Shown in pieces: positions 43,593 through 52,170 of a stretch of DNA of 64,000 nucleotides (positions within the stretch are counted from its first letter, which is position 1; the number at the start of each line of letters is the position of its first letter). The stretch covers positions 36,701-100,700 of the forward strand of contig DATNQN010000035.1 in assembly GCA_036703985.1 (NCBI GenBank), written 5' to 3'. The stretch is from Leptolyngbyaceae cyanobacterium (GTDB taxonomy: Bacteria > Cyanobacteriota > Cyanobacteriia > Cyanobacteriales > Aerosakkonemataceae). Below the pieces are notes generated by a model. That model was not told where the DNA came from, ran no database searches, and saw only the letters and a program-made list of their open reading frames with translations. The position numbers and the translations under genes were made by a program.

Positions 43593-44321
43593 ATGAGTAT
43601 TACAAAAAAAGTAGCTGTTGTCACTGGGGCAAATCGCGGACTGGGTTTTGAAACTTGCCGTCAACTAGCAAGACAAGGAATTGCAGTAATTCTCACCAGT
43701 CGCGATGAAGATAAGGGTAAAGCGGCGGCTGAAAAGTTGCAAAGTGAGGGTTTAGATGTAAAATTTTATCCTCTCGATGTTACTAATGCGGAAAGTATCG
43801 AAGGTTTAGCACAATTCATTCCTAATGAGTTTGGTAAATTAGATATTTTGGTGAATAATGCGGGAATAGCTAAAGATCCGCTTGATTATCCAGAGGGAAG
43901 CGTATTTAATGCAAAAATTAATATTTTGCAGCAAACAATCGAAACAAATGTGTACGGGCCATTGCTACTTTGTCAGGCGTTAATTCCATTGATGAAAGAG
44001 CAAAATTACGGGCGAGTTGTCAATGTTTCTTCTCGCATCGGTCAAATATCTGGGATGGATGAAATAAGTACTTCTTACCCGGGATACCGCATTTCTAAAA
44101 CTGCTCTTAACGTAGTGACGCGAATGGTGGCTAATGAATTAAAAGATACTAATATATTAGTTAATTCGGTTTGTCCCGGTTGGGTGAGAACTGATATGGG
44201 TGGGCCGAACGCGCTCCGCACGATCGAGGAAGGGGTTGATACGATCGTATGGTTGGCTACTTTGCCGGATGATGGGCCAACCAATGGATTTTTCCGCGAT
44301 CGCCAATCAATACCTTGGTAA
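43593..44321 (+). CDS. Short-chain dehydrogenase/reductase
   Basis: A 242-residue classical SDR. The cofactor loop is TGANRGLGFE, followed by LVNNAGIA, the catalytic Ser in NVSSRIG and the Tyr-Lys pair in SYPGYRISKTAL. Arg in the DxxxTSRDEDKG region suggests NADPH. The start is set at the ATG at 43593, seven bases after GGAG; the longer TTG frame is ignored. Plant carbonyl-reductase-like members share this wording; the substrate is unknown. Confidence 0.9.
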   Translation: MSITKKVAVVTGANRGLGFETCRQLARQGIAVILTSRDEDKGKAAAEKLQSEGLDVKFYPLDVTNAESIEGLAQFIPNEFGKLDILVNNAGIAKDPLDYPEGSVFNAKINILQQTIETNVYGPLLLCQALIPLMKEQNYGRVVNVSSRIGQISGMDEISTSYPGYRISKTALNVVTRMVANELKDTNILVNSVCPGWVRTDMGGPNALRTIEEGVDTIVWLATLPDDGPTNGFFRDRQSIPW

Positions 44322-44485
44322 ATATTAAGCGGTCATTGGTCATTTGCCATCTGTCATTAGTGCAATAACTAAATTTACGAATGGCATAAATTAGCAAATG
44401 GCTAATGACAAATCATCAACTCTAAAATTGATTGATTTTTTTCACATTAAAATATAACTAATTAAACTTATCAGAAGGTAAATAA

Positions 44486-45532
44486 ATGAATTTTTGTAGC
44501 GATAACGTACCCGGAGTTGCATCGGAAATTATGGCCGCAATTAATGCCGCCAATCAAGGGTCAACCATGCCTTACGGTAATGATGAATATACTCAAAGAC
44601 TAGAAAGCAAATTTGCTGAATTATTCGAGACAGAAGTAACCGTTTTTCCCGTAGCTACTGGTTCGGCGGCTAACGCCCTTGCTTTATCTGCGATCGCACC
44701 TCCTTTTAGTGCAATTTATTGCCATGTAGAATCTCATATTAATATTGATGAATGCGGTGCGCCAGAGTTTTACACTGGTGGCGCAAAATTAGTAACCTCA
44801 ATCGGTTTTAATGGCAAAATTTCTGCCGATGAATTAGCAGCAATCCTCAAAAAAGCGGGTGCTGGTGTGGTACATCGCGTACAACCAGCCGCCGTTAGCA
44901 TTACCCAAGCCACAGAAGCAGGAACAGTTTATAGTATTGATGAAATTAAACAAATTGCTGAGATTGCTCGTACCAACAATCTCAGCTTGCACGTAGATGG
45001 CGCGAGATTTGCTAATGCAGTAGTTAGTTTGGGTTGTACGCCTGCCGAAATTACTTGGCGGGCGGGGGTAGACGTGCTATCTTTTGGTGCTACTAAAAAT
45101 GGGGCAATGGCAGCAGAAGCAGTGGTTTTTTTCAAACGGGAATTAGCAGAAACTTTCCAGTATCGCCGCAAACGTAGCGGTCATTTATTCTCGAAAATGC
45201 GATTTTTATCGGCGCAGCTAGAAGCTTATATTACAAATGATTTGTGGCTGAAAAATGCGGCTCGCGCTAACCAGATGGCAGCTAAGTTAGCAGCAGGAAT
45301 TAGTGCTTTACCAGGCGTAAAAATTTGTTATCCAGTACAAGCAAATGAAATTTTCGTGCAAATGCCGAAAGCTACGATTGAAAAGCTTTTAGCTGAAGGT
45401 TTTCAGTTTTATCGCTGGGAGGGAGAAGATTCCACGACTTTGCGATTAGTGACAGCATTTAATACCAAAGAGAAAGATATCGATGCTTTCATAAATGCTA
45501 GTAAGCAGTCAGTAGTAGGCGAGCGAGAGTAG
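44486..45532 (+). CDS. Threonine aldolase family PLP enzyme
   Basis: A 348-residue fold-type I PLP enzyme. FCSDNVPGVASEIMAA begins it, and MPYGNDEYTQRLESKFAELF is the family signature. LHVDGARFANA gives the Asp/Arg for PLP, and the Schiff-base Lys lies in SFGATKNGAM. Low-specificity L-threonine aldolases cleave Thr or allo-Thr to glycine and acetaldehyde; some relatives act on phenylserine or hydroxy-Asp. AGAAGG lies upstream of the ATG. Monocistronic. Confidence 0.92.
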   Translation: MNFCSDNVPGVASEIMAAINAANQGSTMPYGNDEYTQRLESKFAELFETEVTVFPVATGSAANALALSAIAPPFSAIYCHVESHINIDECGAPEFYTGGAKLVTSIGFNGKISADELAAILKKAGAGVVHRVQPAAVSITQATEAGTVYSIDEIKQIAEIARTNNLSLHVDGARFANAVVSLGCTPAEITWRAGVDVLSFGATKNGAMAAEAVVFFKRELAETFQYRRKRSGHLFSKMRFLSAQLEAYITNDLWLKNAARANQMAAKLAAGISALPGVKICYPVQANEIFVQMPKATIEKLLAEGFQFYRWEGEDSTTLRLVTAFNTKEKDIDAFINASKQSVVGERE

Positions 45533-45861
45533 AGTGAAGTTGAAGTTAGCAAAACTCGGGTTTGGTTGACAATAAGCAGTAGTAATGATACCAACAAAAA
45601 CCTCGCTCTAGATATATTTCGGCACGATATCTGGTATGAAAAAGTAGTTAAATTATAGTTGAAGCAGTTTTTTTAACCCGCGTTCACTTTGATGCTGCTA
45701 CAAATTTCTACCTCTGCCCCGGTTCCCTGCCCCCTACCAGAAAAACAAAAGGAGTAGGATTTTATTTAAATCGGATCGGAGTGTGTGGTGAGAGATGCCA
45801 CCTTAACAGACAATAGTTATCGACTAAACTTGTAACAACATCGCATAAAAGCAGCACGTCC
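45533..45861. other. Intergenic region before the Dha-type cluster
   Basis: No gene seen. It contains a C-rich heptamer stretch at 45715-45741 (GCCCCGGTTCCCTGCCCCCT). The segment 45779-45861 should hold the promoter of the TPR/DhaM genes; no boxes were assigned. Confidence 0.4.
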
Positions 45862-46332
45862 ATGAAAGATTCCCGTATAAGTCAATTACTGGAAGACTTG
45901 AAAAACCCTGATGAGAGCGTTCGCGATCGCGCTACCACCGAACTGTGGCGCATTTGGTTTCAGGAAAAGGGAATGGTTGGGTTTGAAATCATTCGACGCG
46001 CTCAGGTAATGTTAGAGGCGGGGGAAGTTACCGAATCGGAAAGATTGCTCACGCAACTGATTACCGATCTGCCTGACTTTGCAGAAGCTTGGAATCGACG
46101 GGCCGTTCTTTATTATACGATCGGGCAATTTGAAAAAGCGATCGAAGATTGCCAAATGGCGATCGAACTCAACTCAGTTCATTTTGGCGCATTGCACGGT
46201 TTGGGGCTATCTTATGCTGCATTGGGGGAATATCACGCTGCCATTCAAGCTTTTCGGCAAGCATTAGAAATTCAACCTTATGCTTTAGTTAATCAAAAAT
46301 TAATTTTAGAATGTACTGCGCGGTTAAGTTAG
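45862..46332 (+). CDS. TPR-repeat protein
   Basis: A 156-residue soluble protein. Residues 1-45 are a helical lead, followed by a tetratricopeptide array: a cryptic unit at about 45-75 and clear TPRs at 77-110 (AEAWNRRAVLYYTIGQFEKAIEDCQMAIEL core) and 111-144 (GALHGLGLSYAALGEYHAAIQAFRQALEI core). It is nine bases upstream of the DhaM-HPr-EI gene, so it is likely translated from the same mRNA. It may bring that phosphotransferase to a partner (inference). Confidence 0.85.
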   Translation: MKDSRISQLLEDLKNPDESVRDRATTELWRIWFQEKGMVGFEIIRRAQVMLEAGEVTESERLLTQLITDLPDFAEAWNRRAVLYYTIGQFEKAIEDCQMAIELNSVHFGALHGLGLSYAALGEYHAAIQAFRQALEIQPYALVNQKLILECTARLS

Positions 46333-46341
46333 TCGATCGAA

Positions 46342-48843
46342 ATGGTTGGAATTGTTATCGTTTCTCACAGTGCCAATTTAGCAATTGGGGTGCAAGAATT
46401 GGCTTCTCAAATGGTGCAAGGAGATGTGAAAATAGCACTTGCTGCTGGCATTGATGACCCGGAAAATCCTTTAGGCACCGATGCAATGAAAGTTCATCAA
46501 GCGATCGCATCTGTTTATAGCGATGATGGGGTGGTTGTTTTGATGGATTTGGGTAGTGCGGTGATGAGTGCGGAAATGGCTTTGGAATTTCTGCCCGAAG
46601 AACAGCGAGATAAGGTAAAGTTGTGCGAAGCACCCATTGTTGAAGGAACAATTGCCGCAGTTGTTCAAGCTGCTAACGGTGCAAATATCGATCGCGTTTT
46701 GATGGAAGCGCGGGGTGCATTGGCAGCGAAAATTGCACATTTGTCATCTGTCATCGGTGATTTGTCATTAGTTAATAGTGAAGTAGAAGCTACGAACGAG
46801 CAAAGACAAATCAGCAAACAAATACATCTTACGATCCAAAATCAGATGGGTTTGCACGCTCGTCCGGCTGCTAAATTCGTGGCTGCTGCTTCTCGATTTG
46901 ATTGTGATATTACCGTTCAAAATGTTTCTAATCATAGTGAATGGGTGAATGGTAAAAGTATCAATCAATTATTAATTTTAGCCGTTCATCAAGGAAATGA
47001 AATTGCGATCGCAGCCGTCGGTGCTGATGCCGAGAGAGCATTAGCCACTTTGCAGCAACTAGTAGAAAGCAATTTTGGCGAAAAAACAACTGCATTGGCG
47101 ATTAATTCGGCTTTTACTTCGCCTTACTCTTCCCTTCTCGCTCCCTCAGCTTTACATGGTATACCGACATCCCCAGGAATTGCGATCGGCAAAGCCTTCT
47201 TATATCAACCACTTCCCGTAGAAGTAACCGAACAACAAGTAGAAGATCCCCAAGCAGAATGGCAGCAATTGGAAACGGCAATTCAAATCGCTCATAGGGA
47301 AATTGAAGAAATTCGTCAAGCGGCATCCGCGCAAACAAGTGAAGAAGAAGCTGCCATCTTCGATGCACATTTGCTATTTTTAGAAGACCCGACTTTTCTA
47401 TCAGCAGTCCGTCAACGAATTTTCGATTATGGCTTAAATGCTGCCGCTGCTTGGAAAATCGTGATCGATCGCATAGTGCGAACTTACAAAAATCTCAAAG
47501 ACCCTTATTTACAGGCGCGTTCTGCTGATGTGCGAGACGTGGGACAGCGAGTGCTGCGCTTGCTGAGTGGGGTGACATTTTCACTTTTAGATTTGCCAGA
47601 ACCAAAAATTTTGATTGCCAGCGATTTAACTCCCTCGGAAATTACTCAATTAAACCCTAAGAAAGTATTAGGAATTTGTACTGCTAGAGGTAGCGCCACT
47701 TCTCATAGTGGAATTCTAGCTAAATCCTTTGGTATCCCGGCGGTGATGGGATTGGGTACGGAATTATTAAAGCTAGAAAATGATACTTTAATTGCTTTAA
47801 ATGGGGAAAGCGGACAAGTTTGGCTCAACCCTAATGAAGCTGAAATCGACCAATTAAATACGCAAATAAATCATCAATTAGCTATTCAAGAAGAATCTAA
47901 AATATTAGCTAGTCAACCAGCCATTACTCGCGATGGAAAGAAATTAACAATAATGGCTAATATTGGCGGTATTGGAGATGCCAAATTAGCGGTAGCCGCA
48001 GGTGCAGAAGGGATAGGACTGTTGCGAAGCGAGTTCCTTTATATGGATCGAATGACGCCTCTGACAGAAGAGGAACAAGTAGAAATTTATCACGCGATCG
48101 CAGAAATTATCTCCCCTCATCCTCTGATTATTCGTACTTTGGATATCGGCGGAGACAAACCGCTTTCTTACTTAAACTTATCACCAGAAAATAATCCTTT
48201 CTTGGGATGGCGAGGCATTCGCTTTTTACTAGATAATCCGGATTTATTGAAAACTCAGTTAAGAGCAATTCTGAGAGTGAGTGCTACTTATAAAACTAAA
48301 ATTTTATTGCCCATGATTACCTCAATTAGGGAAGTGCGGGCGGTTAAAGAGATTCTTGCAGATGTACGAACTGAATTGCAACTAGCTGATATTTTGTTTG
48401 ATGAAAACATCGAAATTGGCATCACGATCGAAGTACCATCTGCTGCGATAATGGCGGATAAATTAGCAACAGAAGTAGACTTTTTTAGTATCGGTACCAA
48501 CGATTTAAGCCAATATGTGATGGCAAGCGATCGCACGAATCCAAAAGTAGCAAAACTCGCCAATGTCTTTGAACCTGCCGTATTGCGAACGATCGCTCAA
48601 ACCGTACAAGCTGCCCATCATACAGGTATCAAAGTGGCAGTGTGCGGTGAATTGGCATCTTTCCCAGAAGCAGCACCAATTTTAGTTGGTTTGGGAGTCG
48701 ATGAATTGAGTATGGTATCCCCTGCAATTCCGGCTGTGAAGGCGGCGATTGCAAAACTAACTATGGAAGAAGCAGAGGCGATCGCAAATATTATTTTAAA
48801 CTTAGATTCCGGTGAAGCAGTGAAAAATTATTTAACAAATTAA
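46342..48843 (+). CDS. dhaM: DhaM-HPr-enzyme I fusion phosphotransferase
   Basis: An 833-residue cytosolic phosphorelay protein. Residues 1-130 are a DhaM (EIIA-mannose-like) domain with His9 (VSHSANLA) and MDLGSAVMSAE. Residues 158-245 are HPr with His172 (GLHARPAAKFV). Residues 272-833 are a complete enzyme I, with His455 in GSATSHSGILAKSFGIPAVMG, the PEP-site SIGTNDLSQYV and the Cys in VAVCGELASFP. E. coli DhaM carries only a partial EI; here EI is full length, so PEP to EI to HPr to DhaM to DhaL can run in one chain. The Dha kinase subunits lie 5 kb downstream on the same strand. Confidence 0.93.
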   Translation: MVGIVIVSHSANLAIGVQELASQMVQGDVKIALAAGIDDPENPLGTDAMKVHQAIASVYSDDGVVVLMDLGSAVMSAEMALEFLPEEQRDKVKLCEAPIVEGTIAAVVQAANGANIDRVLMEARGALAAKIAHLSSVIGDLSLVNSEVEATNEQRQISKQIHLTIQNQMGLHARPAAKFVAAASRFDCDITVQNVSNHSEWVNGKSINQLLILAVHQGNEIAIAAVGADAERALATLQQLVESNFGEKTTALAINSAFTSPYSSLLAPSALHGIPTSPGIAIGKAFLYQPLPVEVTEQQVEDPQAEWQQLETAIQIAHREIEEIRQAASAQTSEEEAAIFDAHLLFLEDPTFLSAVRQRIFDYGLNAAAAWKIVIDRIVRTYKNLKDPYLQARSADVRDVGQRVLRLLSGVTFSLLDLPEPKILIASDLTPSEITQLNPKKVLGICTARGSATSHSGILAKSFGIPAVMGLGTELLKLENDTLIALNGESGQVWLNPNEAEIDQLNTQINHQLAIQEESKILASQPAITRDGKKLTIMANIGGIGDAKLAVAAGAEGIGLLRSEFLYMDRMTPLTEEEQVEIYHAIAEIISPHPLIIRTLDIGGDKPLSYLNLSPENNPFLGWRGIRFLLDNPDLLKTQLRAILRVSATYKTKILLPMITSIREVRAVKEILADVRTELQLADILFDENIEIGITIEVPSAAIMADKLATEVDFFSIGTNDLSQYVMASDRTNPKVAKLANVFEPAVLRTIAQTVQAAHHTGIKVAVCGELASFPEAAPILVGLGVDELSMVSPAIPAVKAAIAKLTMEEAEAIANIILNLDSGEAVKNYLTN

Positions 48844-48930
48844 TAATTAATTTTAAGGGTAATATTGCTATAGCCAAAAATATCATAATCAAACTCAAAT
48901 CATAATCTTCTCACCAATAAAGAGGTAATG

Positions 48931-49296
48931 ATGACTCGCAAAAGGTTTATTATCGAAATGGGCATGGGTATAGATCAGCACGGACAAGAACCGACGGTTG
49001 CAGCAGCCAGGGCAGTTAGAAATGCGATCGCAAATAACGCCCTACCCGGTATTTGGGAAGTAGCAGGTTTAACCGACCCCAATCAAATGATCGTAGAAGT
49101 ACAGGTTGCCGTACCTTATCCAGAACAAGTACGACAAGAAGAAGTATTAGCCGTGCTACCTTTTGGGCGCAAAACTCTTACAGTGGAAAAAGGCGGGATG
49201 GTAGTTCAGGGTAAAGCAATTCCATCACTGAACGATAAAAATGACGAAATGCTAATAGCAGTTGCCGCCGTGACCGTTTTCGTCGAAACTGAGTAG
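48931..49296 (+). CDS. Lin0512 family protein
   Basis: A 121-residue protein starting MTRKRFIIEMGMGIDQHGQEPT with AAARAVRNAIANNALPG, the family hallmark, then conserved VAVPYPEQV and VLPFGRKTLTVEKGGM. Lin0512 proteins are small, uncharacterised, and often sit beside dihydroxyacetone-kinase-like genes in Listeria and other bacteria, as here. The start is the second of two adjacent ATG codons, five bases after GAGG. The reaction is unknown; an enzyme acting on a sugar or sugar phosphate of the cluster is possible. Confidence 0.8.
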   Translation: MTRKRFIIEMGMGIDQHGQEPTVAAARAVRNAIANNALPGIWEVAGLTDPNQMIVEVQVAVPYPEQVRQEEVLAVLPFGRKTLTVEKGGMVVQGKAIPSLNDKNDEMLIAVAAVTVFVETE

Positions 49297-49356
49297 TAGA
49301 ATTGCGATCGCATAATTTGCGATCTATTTTAAAAAAGGCATAAATAAAGGGTATTG

Positions 49357-49854
49357 ATGATGAAAATTTTACTCGGCGCAGACCCTTACGGCTTTCAACT
49401 TAAAGAAGCAGTTAAAAAGCACCTTTTAGAAAAAGGTTTAGAAGTAGAAGATGTAGGAGTAAATAATTCTGACCAACAAACAGCTTATTACCAAGTAGCT
49501 TCAGAAGTAGCAAAAAGAGTTGGAAATCACTCAGTCGATCGAGGCATCCTAATCTGTGGTACTGGAATGGGAATGGCGATAATTGCTAATAAATATCCCG
49601 GTGTTTATGCCGCCGTCTGCGAAAACACTTACGCCGCCAAAAAATCTCGTTCAATTAACAACTCTAACATTCTCACTTTAGGAGGTTTCGTTACTACTCC
49701 CCAAGTCGCCCAAGAAATTGTAGAAATTTGGCTAACTACTGAGTTTACCCAAGGATGGGAACCATCAATTCAACAATGGTTACAAAACTCAATGATGGAC
49801 ATAGAACATATAGAAAAACAGCAGTTTGATCATCCTCATAATAATGAGCAATAA
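49357..49854 (+). CDS. RpiB/LacA/LacB family sugar-phosphate isomerase
   Basis: A 165-residue isomerase. GADPYGFQLKEAV opens the fold where RpiB has xDHAG, so the His of the ribose-phosphate site is absent. Cys in LICGTGMGMAI is the likely catalytic thiol, and SRSINNSNILTLGG replaces the usual SREHNDANVL. These changes argue against ribose 5-phosphate and for another aldose/ketose phosphate, such as the tetrulose phosphates handled by isomerases that sit with DhaK-like kinases in threitol/erythritol pathways (inference). TTG and two ATG codons precede; ATG at 49357 or 49360 fits AAAGGG upstream. Confidence 0.85.
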   Translation: MMKILLGADPYGFQLKEAVKKHLLEKGLEVEDVGVNNSDQQTAYYQVASEVAKRVGNHSVDRGILICGTGMGMAIIANKYPGVYAAVCENTYAAKKSRSINNSNILTLGGFVTTPQVAQEIVEIWLTTEFTQGWEPSIQQWLQNSMMDIEHIEKQQFDHPHNNEQ

Positions 49855-49889
49855 GTTTAACAAATGTTTTAAATATTTTGAACAAACAG

Positions 49890-50873
49890 ATGCCAACATC
49901 TAAAGTATTTGTTACCCGAATTATTCCCGCTGTCGGCATGGAAATGATAAATCAAATTGCCGAAATCGAAGTTTGGCCCGATCGCTTACCTCCACCCTAT
50001 GAAGTGTTATTAGAAAAAGTCAAAGACAAAGATGGATTACTCTGCCTATTAACCGACAAAATTGATCGAAACTTACTCGAAATCGCAGGTTCCTCCCTCA
50101 AAGTAATCAGCCAAATGGCTGTTGGTTACGATAACATCGACATCGCTGCTGCCACTGCCAAAGGCATCCCCGTCGGACACACTCCAGGCGTGCTAACTGA
50201 TGCCACCGCCGACTTAACTTGGGCGCTATTAATGGCAGCAGCTCGGCGGTTATTAGAAGCAGATAAATTTACTCGTTCTGGTGAATGGAAAACTTGGGAA
50301 CCAAACTTATTATTAGGCGCAGATATTAGCGGTGCAACATTAGGAATTGTGGGTTGTGGGCGCATCGGTCAAGCAGTAGCGCAGAGGGCATCTGGCTTTG
50401 GAATGCGTATTTTGTATTACAATAGGCATCGTTTAGACCCTGCTGTTGAGCATTCTTTAGGGCTAGAATATAAAGAATTTGATGCTTTATTAGCAGAATC
50501 AGATTTTATCACCATCCATAGTGCTTTGTCTGAAGATACTTATCATCTATTTAGCGATCGACAGTTCCAAATAATGAAACAAAGTGCCATTTTAATTAAT
50601 ACTGCACGGGGCGGTATCGTGGATGCAGATGCTTTATATCGGGCGCTTAAAAATGGCGAAATAGCTAGTGCTGCTTTAGATGTTACCGACCCAGAACCAA
50701 TACCTTTAGATAGCCCATTATTAACTTTAGAAAACATGATTATTCTGCCCCATATTGGTAGTGCAAGTCGCCAAACGCGAGATAAAATGGCAATGATGGC
50801 TGTATCCAATTTGGCAGCAGGATTGAAGGGAGAGAGGTTGCCTTATTGCGTGAATCCTCAAGTCTACAGGTGA
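49890..50873 (+). CDS. D-2-hydroxyacid dehydrogenase (glyoxylate/hydroxypyruvate reductase type)
   Basis: A 327-residue NAD(P)-dependent dehydrogenase. The dinucleotide motif is GIVGCGRIG. Catalytic Arg in INTARGG, Glu in VTDPEP and His in LPHIGSAS are all present; SQMAVGYDNID starts the catalytic domain link. Relatives reduce glyoxylate or hydroxypyruvate. Hydroxypyruvate or a tetrose-derived acid would fit the neighbouring sugar kinase genes. The ATG at 49890 is preferred to the upstream TTG. It is 35 bases after the isomerase gene. Confidence 0.92.
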   Translation: MPTSKVFVTRIIPAVGMEMINQIAEIEVWPDRLPPPYEVLLEKVKDKDGLLCLLTDKIDRNLLEIAGSSLKVISQMAVGYDNIDIAAATAKGIPVGHTPGVLTDATADLTWALLMAAARRLLEADKFTRSGEWKTWEPNLLLGADISGATLGIVGCGRIGQAVAQRASGFGMRILYYNRHRLDPAVEHSLGLEYKEFDALLAESDFITIHSALSEDTYHLFSDRQFQIMKQSAILINTARGGIVDADALYRALKNGEIASAALDVTDPEPIPLDSPLLTLENMIILPHIGSASRQTRDKMAMMAVSNLAAGLKGERLPYCVNPQVYR

Positions 50874-50911
50874 TCGTAATGCAGTTTAGATAAAACAGAG
50901 GAGTAACACCG

Positions 50912-51307
50912 ATGAACATTGTATTTCGCAAAAGTGGTAGAGAAATTAAAGCAGCTATCCAAAAGCGATGCGAACAACTCCAACATCGCTTGGAAAAGCG
51001 CAACCAAGTTTTAGATGAATTCCTTAACGACAAACAGAAAGTACGTTCCTACCTGCTTCGCCGTTCAGAAACTTTTTACTCTCACGCTGAAAGAAGCAAC
51101 TATTTGTTGTATACCCAAAACGACATTTCCAGCGAACAGAAGCAGCAAATCGACCAACTATGTAAGCGAATTTTCGACATCGAACAAGAGTTAAACCGAC
51201 TGAAATTAATGACAACACACTTAGATGATGAGCAAGTTTTTGAGTTGGATTTCACTGATTTGATTGCCTACGGTTTTGAAGCGAATTTGGAAAACGATAT
51301 GGAATAA
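50912..51307 (+). CDS. Hypothetical coiled-coil protein
   Basis: A 131-residue protein not recognised by family. It is strongly charged and mainly helical: residues 10-45 and 70-100 have heptad-like patterns (RCEQLQHRLEKRNQVLDEFL; SSEQKQQIDQLCKRIFDIEQ). It has no signal peptide or membrane segment. GAGGAGTAACACCG precedes the ATG, a good ribosome binding site, so it is probably real. It marks the left edge of the patch that interrupts the Dha-type cluster. Confidence 0.6.
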   Translation: MNIVFRKSGREIKAAIQKRCEQLQHRLEKRNQVLDEFLNDKQKVRSYLLRRSETFYSHAERSNYLLYTQNDISSEQKQQIDQLCKRIFDIEQELNRLKLMTTHLDDEQVFELDFTDLIAYGFEANLENDME

Positions 51308-51336
51308 AGGGGAGTGCGATCGCAGGTGATTTCCTA

Positions 51337-51486
51337 ATGACTTACGATAATATTCAAGAAGTAATAAAACTGGCAAAAAAACACGGATTTGATACTCAAC
51401 CAGTGACAATGAAAAATATCCATCATGCCAAAATGACAGAACTACTAATTGGGCGCAATTTGGATTGGTGTAGAGAAAAGCAATAA
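51337..51486 (+). CDS. Small hypothetical protein, 49 aa
   Basis: ATG at 51337 to TAA at 51486, starting MTYDNIQEVIKLAKKHGFDT and ending DWCREKQ, with AGGTGAT ten bases upstream. It lies 29 bases after the coiled-coil gene on the same strand. No family is recognised; the balanced composition and the ribosome binding site make it plausible, but it is short. Confidence 0.4.
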   Translation: MTYDNIQEVIKLAKKHGFDTQPVTMKNIHHAKMTELLIGRNLDWCREKQ

Positions 51487-51541
51487 CTTGGTGTGCTTGG
51501 AGTACAAATCCCACATGGCATTTGTTAGCTATTCTTGACAA

Positions 51542-51799
51542 TTAGCTTCCATCGCCGTCATCAGAGGAAACCTCATCTCCGCGCAAAAGCCAGACAGGAC
51601 TTACTCCCAACAGCCGAGAAAAAGCATCTAGCTCAAAATCTTTGACACCGCGTTTTTGTCGCTCTATCTCTGAAATGTCCGATTGATCCAATTTGAGATT
51701 AAAGTCTATTTGCAACGCTGCCGCCAAATCGCTTTGATCCCACCCCAGGTTTTCGCGAGCCTGCCTGATTCTTGGGCCGCTAACGTTAGCCTCGCCCAT
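51542..51799 (-). CDS. XRE-family helix-turn-helix protein
   Basis: An 85-residue protein with one HTH_3 domain at residues 10-68: IRQARENLGWDQSDLAAAL, then LDQSDISEIERQKRGV as recognition helix region and LGVSPVWLL at the end. It could be a phage-type or restriction-modification control regulator. It faces away from the methyltransferase remnant at 51916-52115, and the two may once have formed one system (inference). Confidence 0.8.
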   Translation of the reverse strand: MGEANVSGPRIRQARENLGWDQSDLAAALQIDFNLKLDQSDISEIERQKRGVKDFELDAFSRLLGVSPVWLLRGDEVSSDDGDGS

Positions 51800-51915
51800 T
51801 TTAGAAATATTTTTTGAACTACGATCGAGGATGATATCTTGAGGAGCGGGGACTTGGTAGACGAAAATCGTCTATAAAGCTTATCAAGCGTACAAGCTGT
51901 TATGAAACTGTTTAA

Positions 51916-52115
51916 GTAAAGAACTACAATAAGAGGGTTATTCAGACCGACCAATACTCTGTGGCGAGAAACTTGACTTGGGCAGAGTGGGAAAGATTGA
52001 TGGGGTTTCCTCCTGGATGGACGGTCGTCGAGGGAGACTCCTTGGCAACGCAGTCGTCCCCGGAATTGCTGAATGGATTGGAAGAAAGATAATTGAAATA
52101 GAAGGTGAAAGTTAG
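51916..52115 (+). pseudogene. Remnant of a DNA methyltransferase C-terminus, frameshifted
   Basis: One frame reads WAEWERLMGFPPGWTVVEGD (from 51979) and is open back to 51916. A second frame then reads RLLGNAVVPGIAEWIGRKII, ending at 52115. Together they give the classic ending of phage-type DNA methyltransferases (LMGFPPGWT, then RLxxLGNAVVPxxAEWIGxxI), split by a frameshift and missing the catalytic domain. Confidence 0.65.
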
Positions 52116-52170
52116 AAAAAGTATTTCTAGAAGATTGGTTAAAATTAAAAAATACTGGCTCTGAATTAGT

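Noticed and set aside
49354..49854. Ribose 5-phosphate isomerase B proper
   Set aside because: The substrate-binding DHAG and EHNDAN residues of RpiB are replaced, so only the family level is annotated.
50126..50809. Antisense frames over the 2-hydroxyacid dehydrogenase gene
   Set aside because: They lie opposite a gene with all catalytic motifs and show no recognisable protein.
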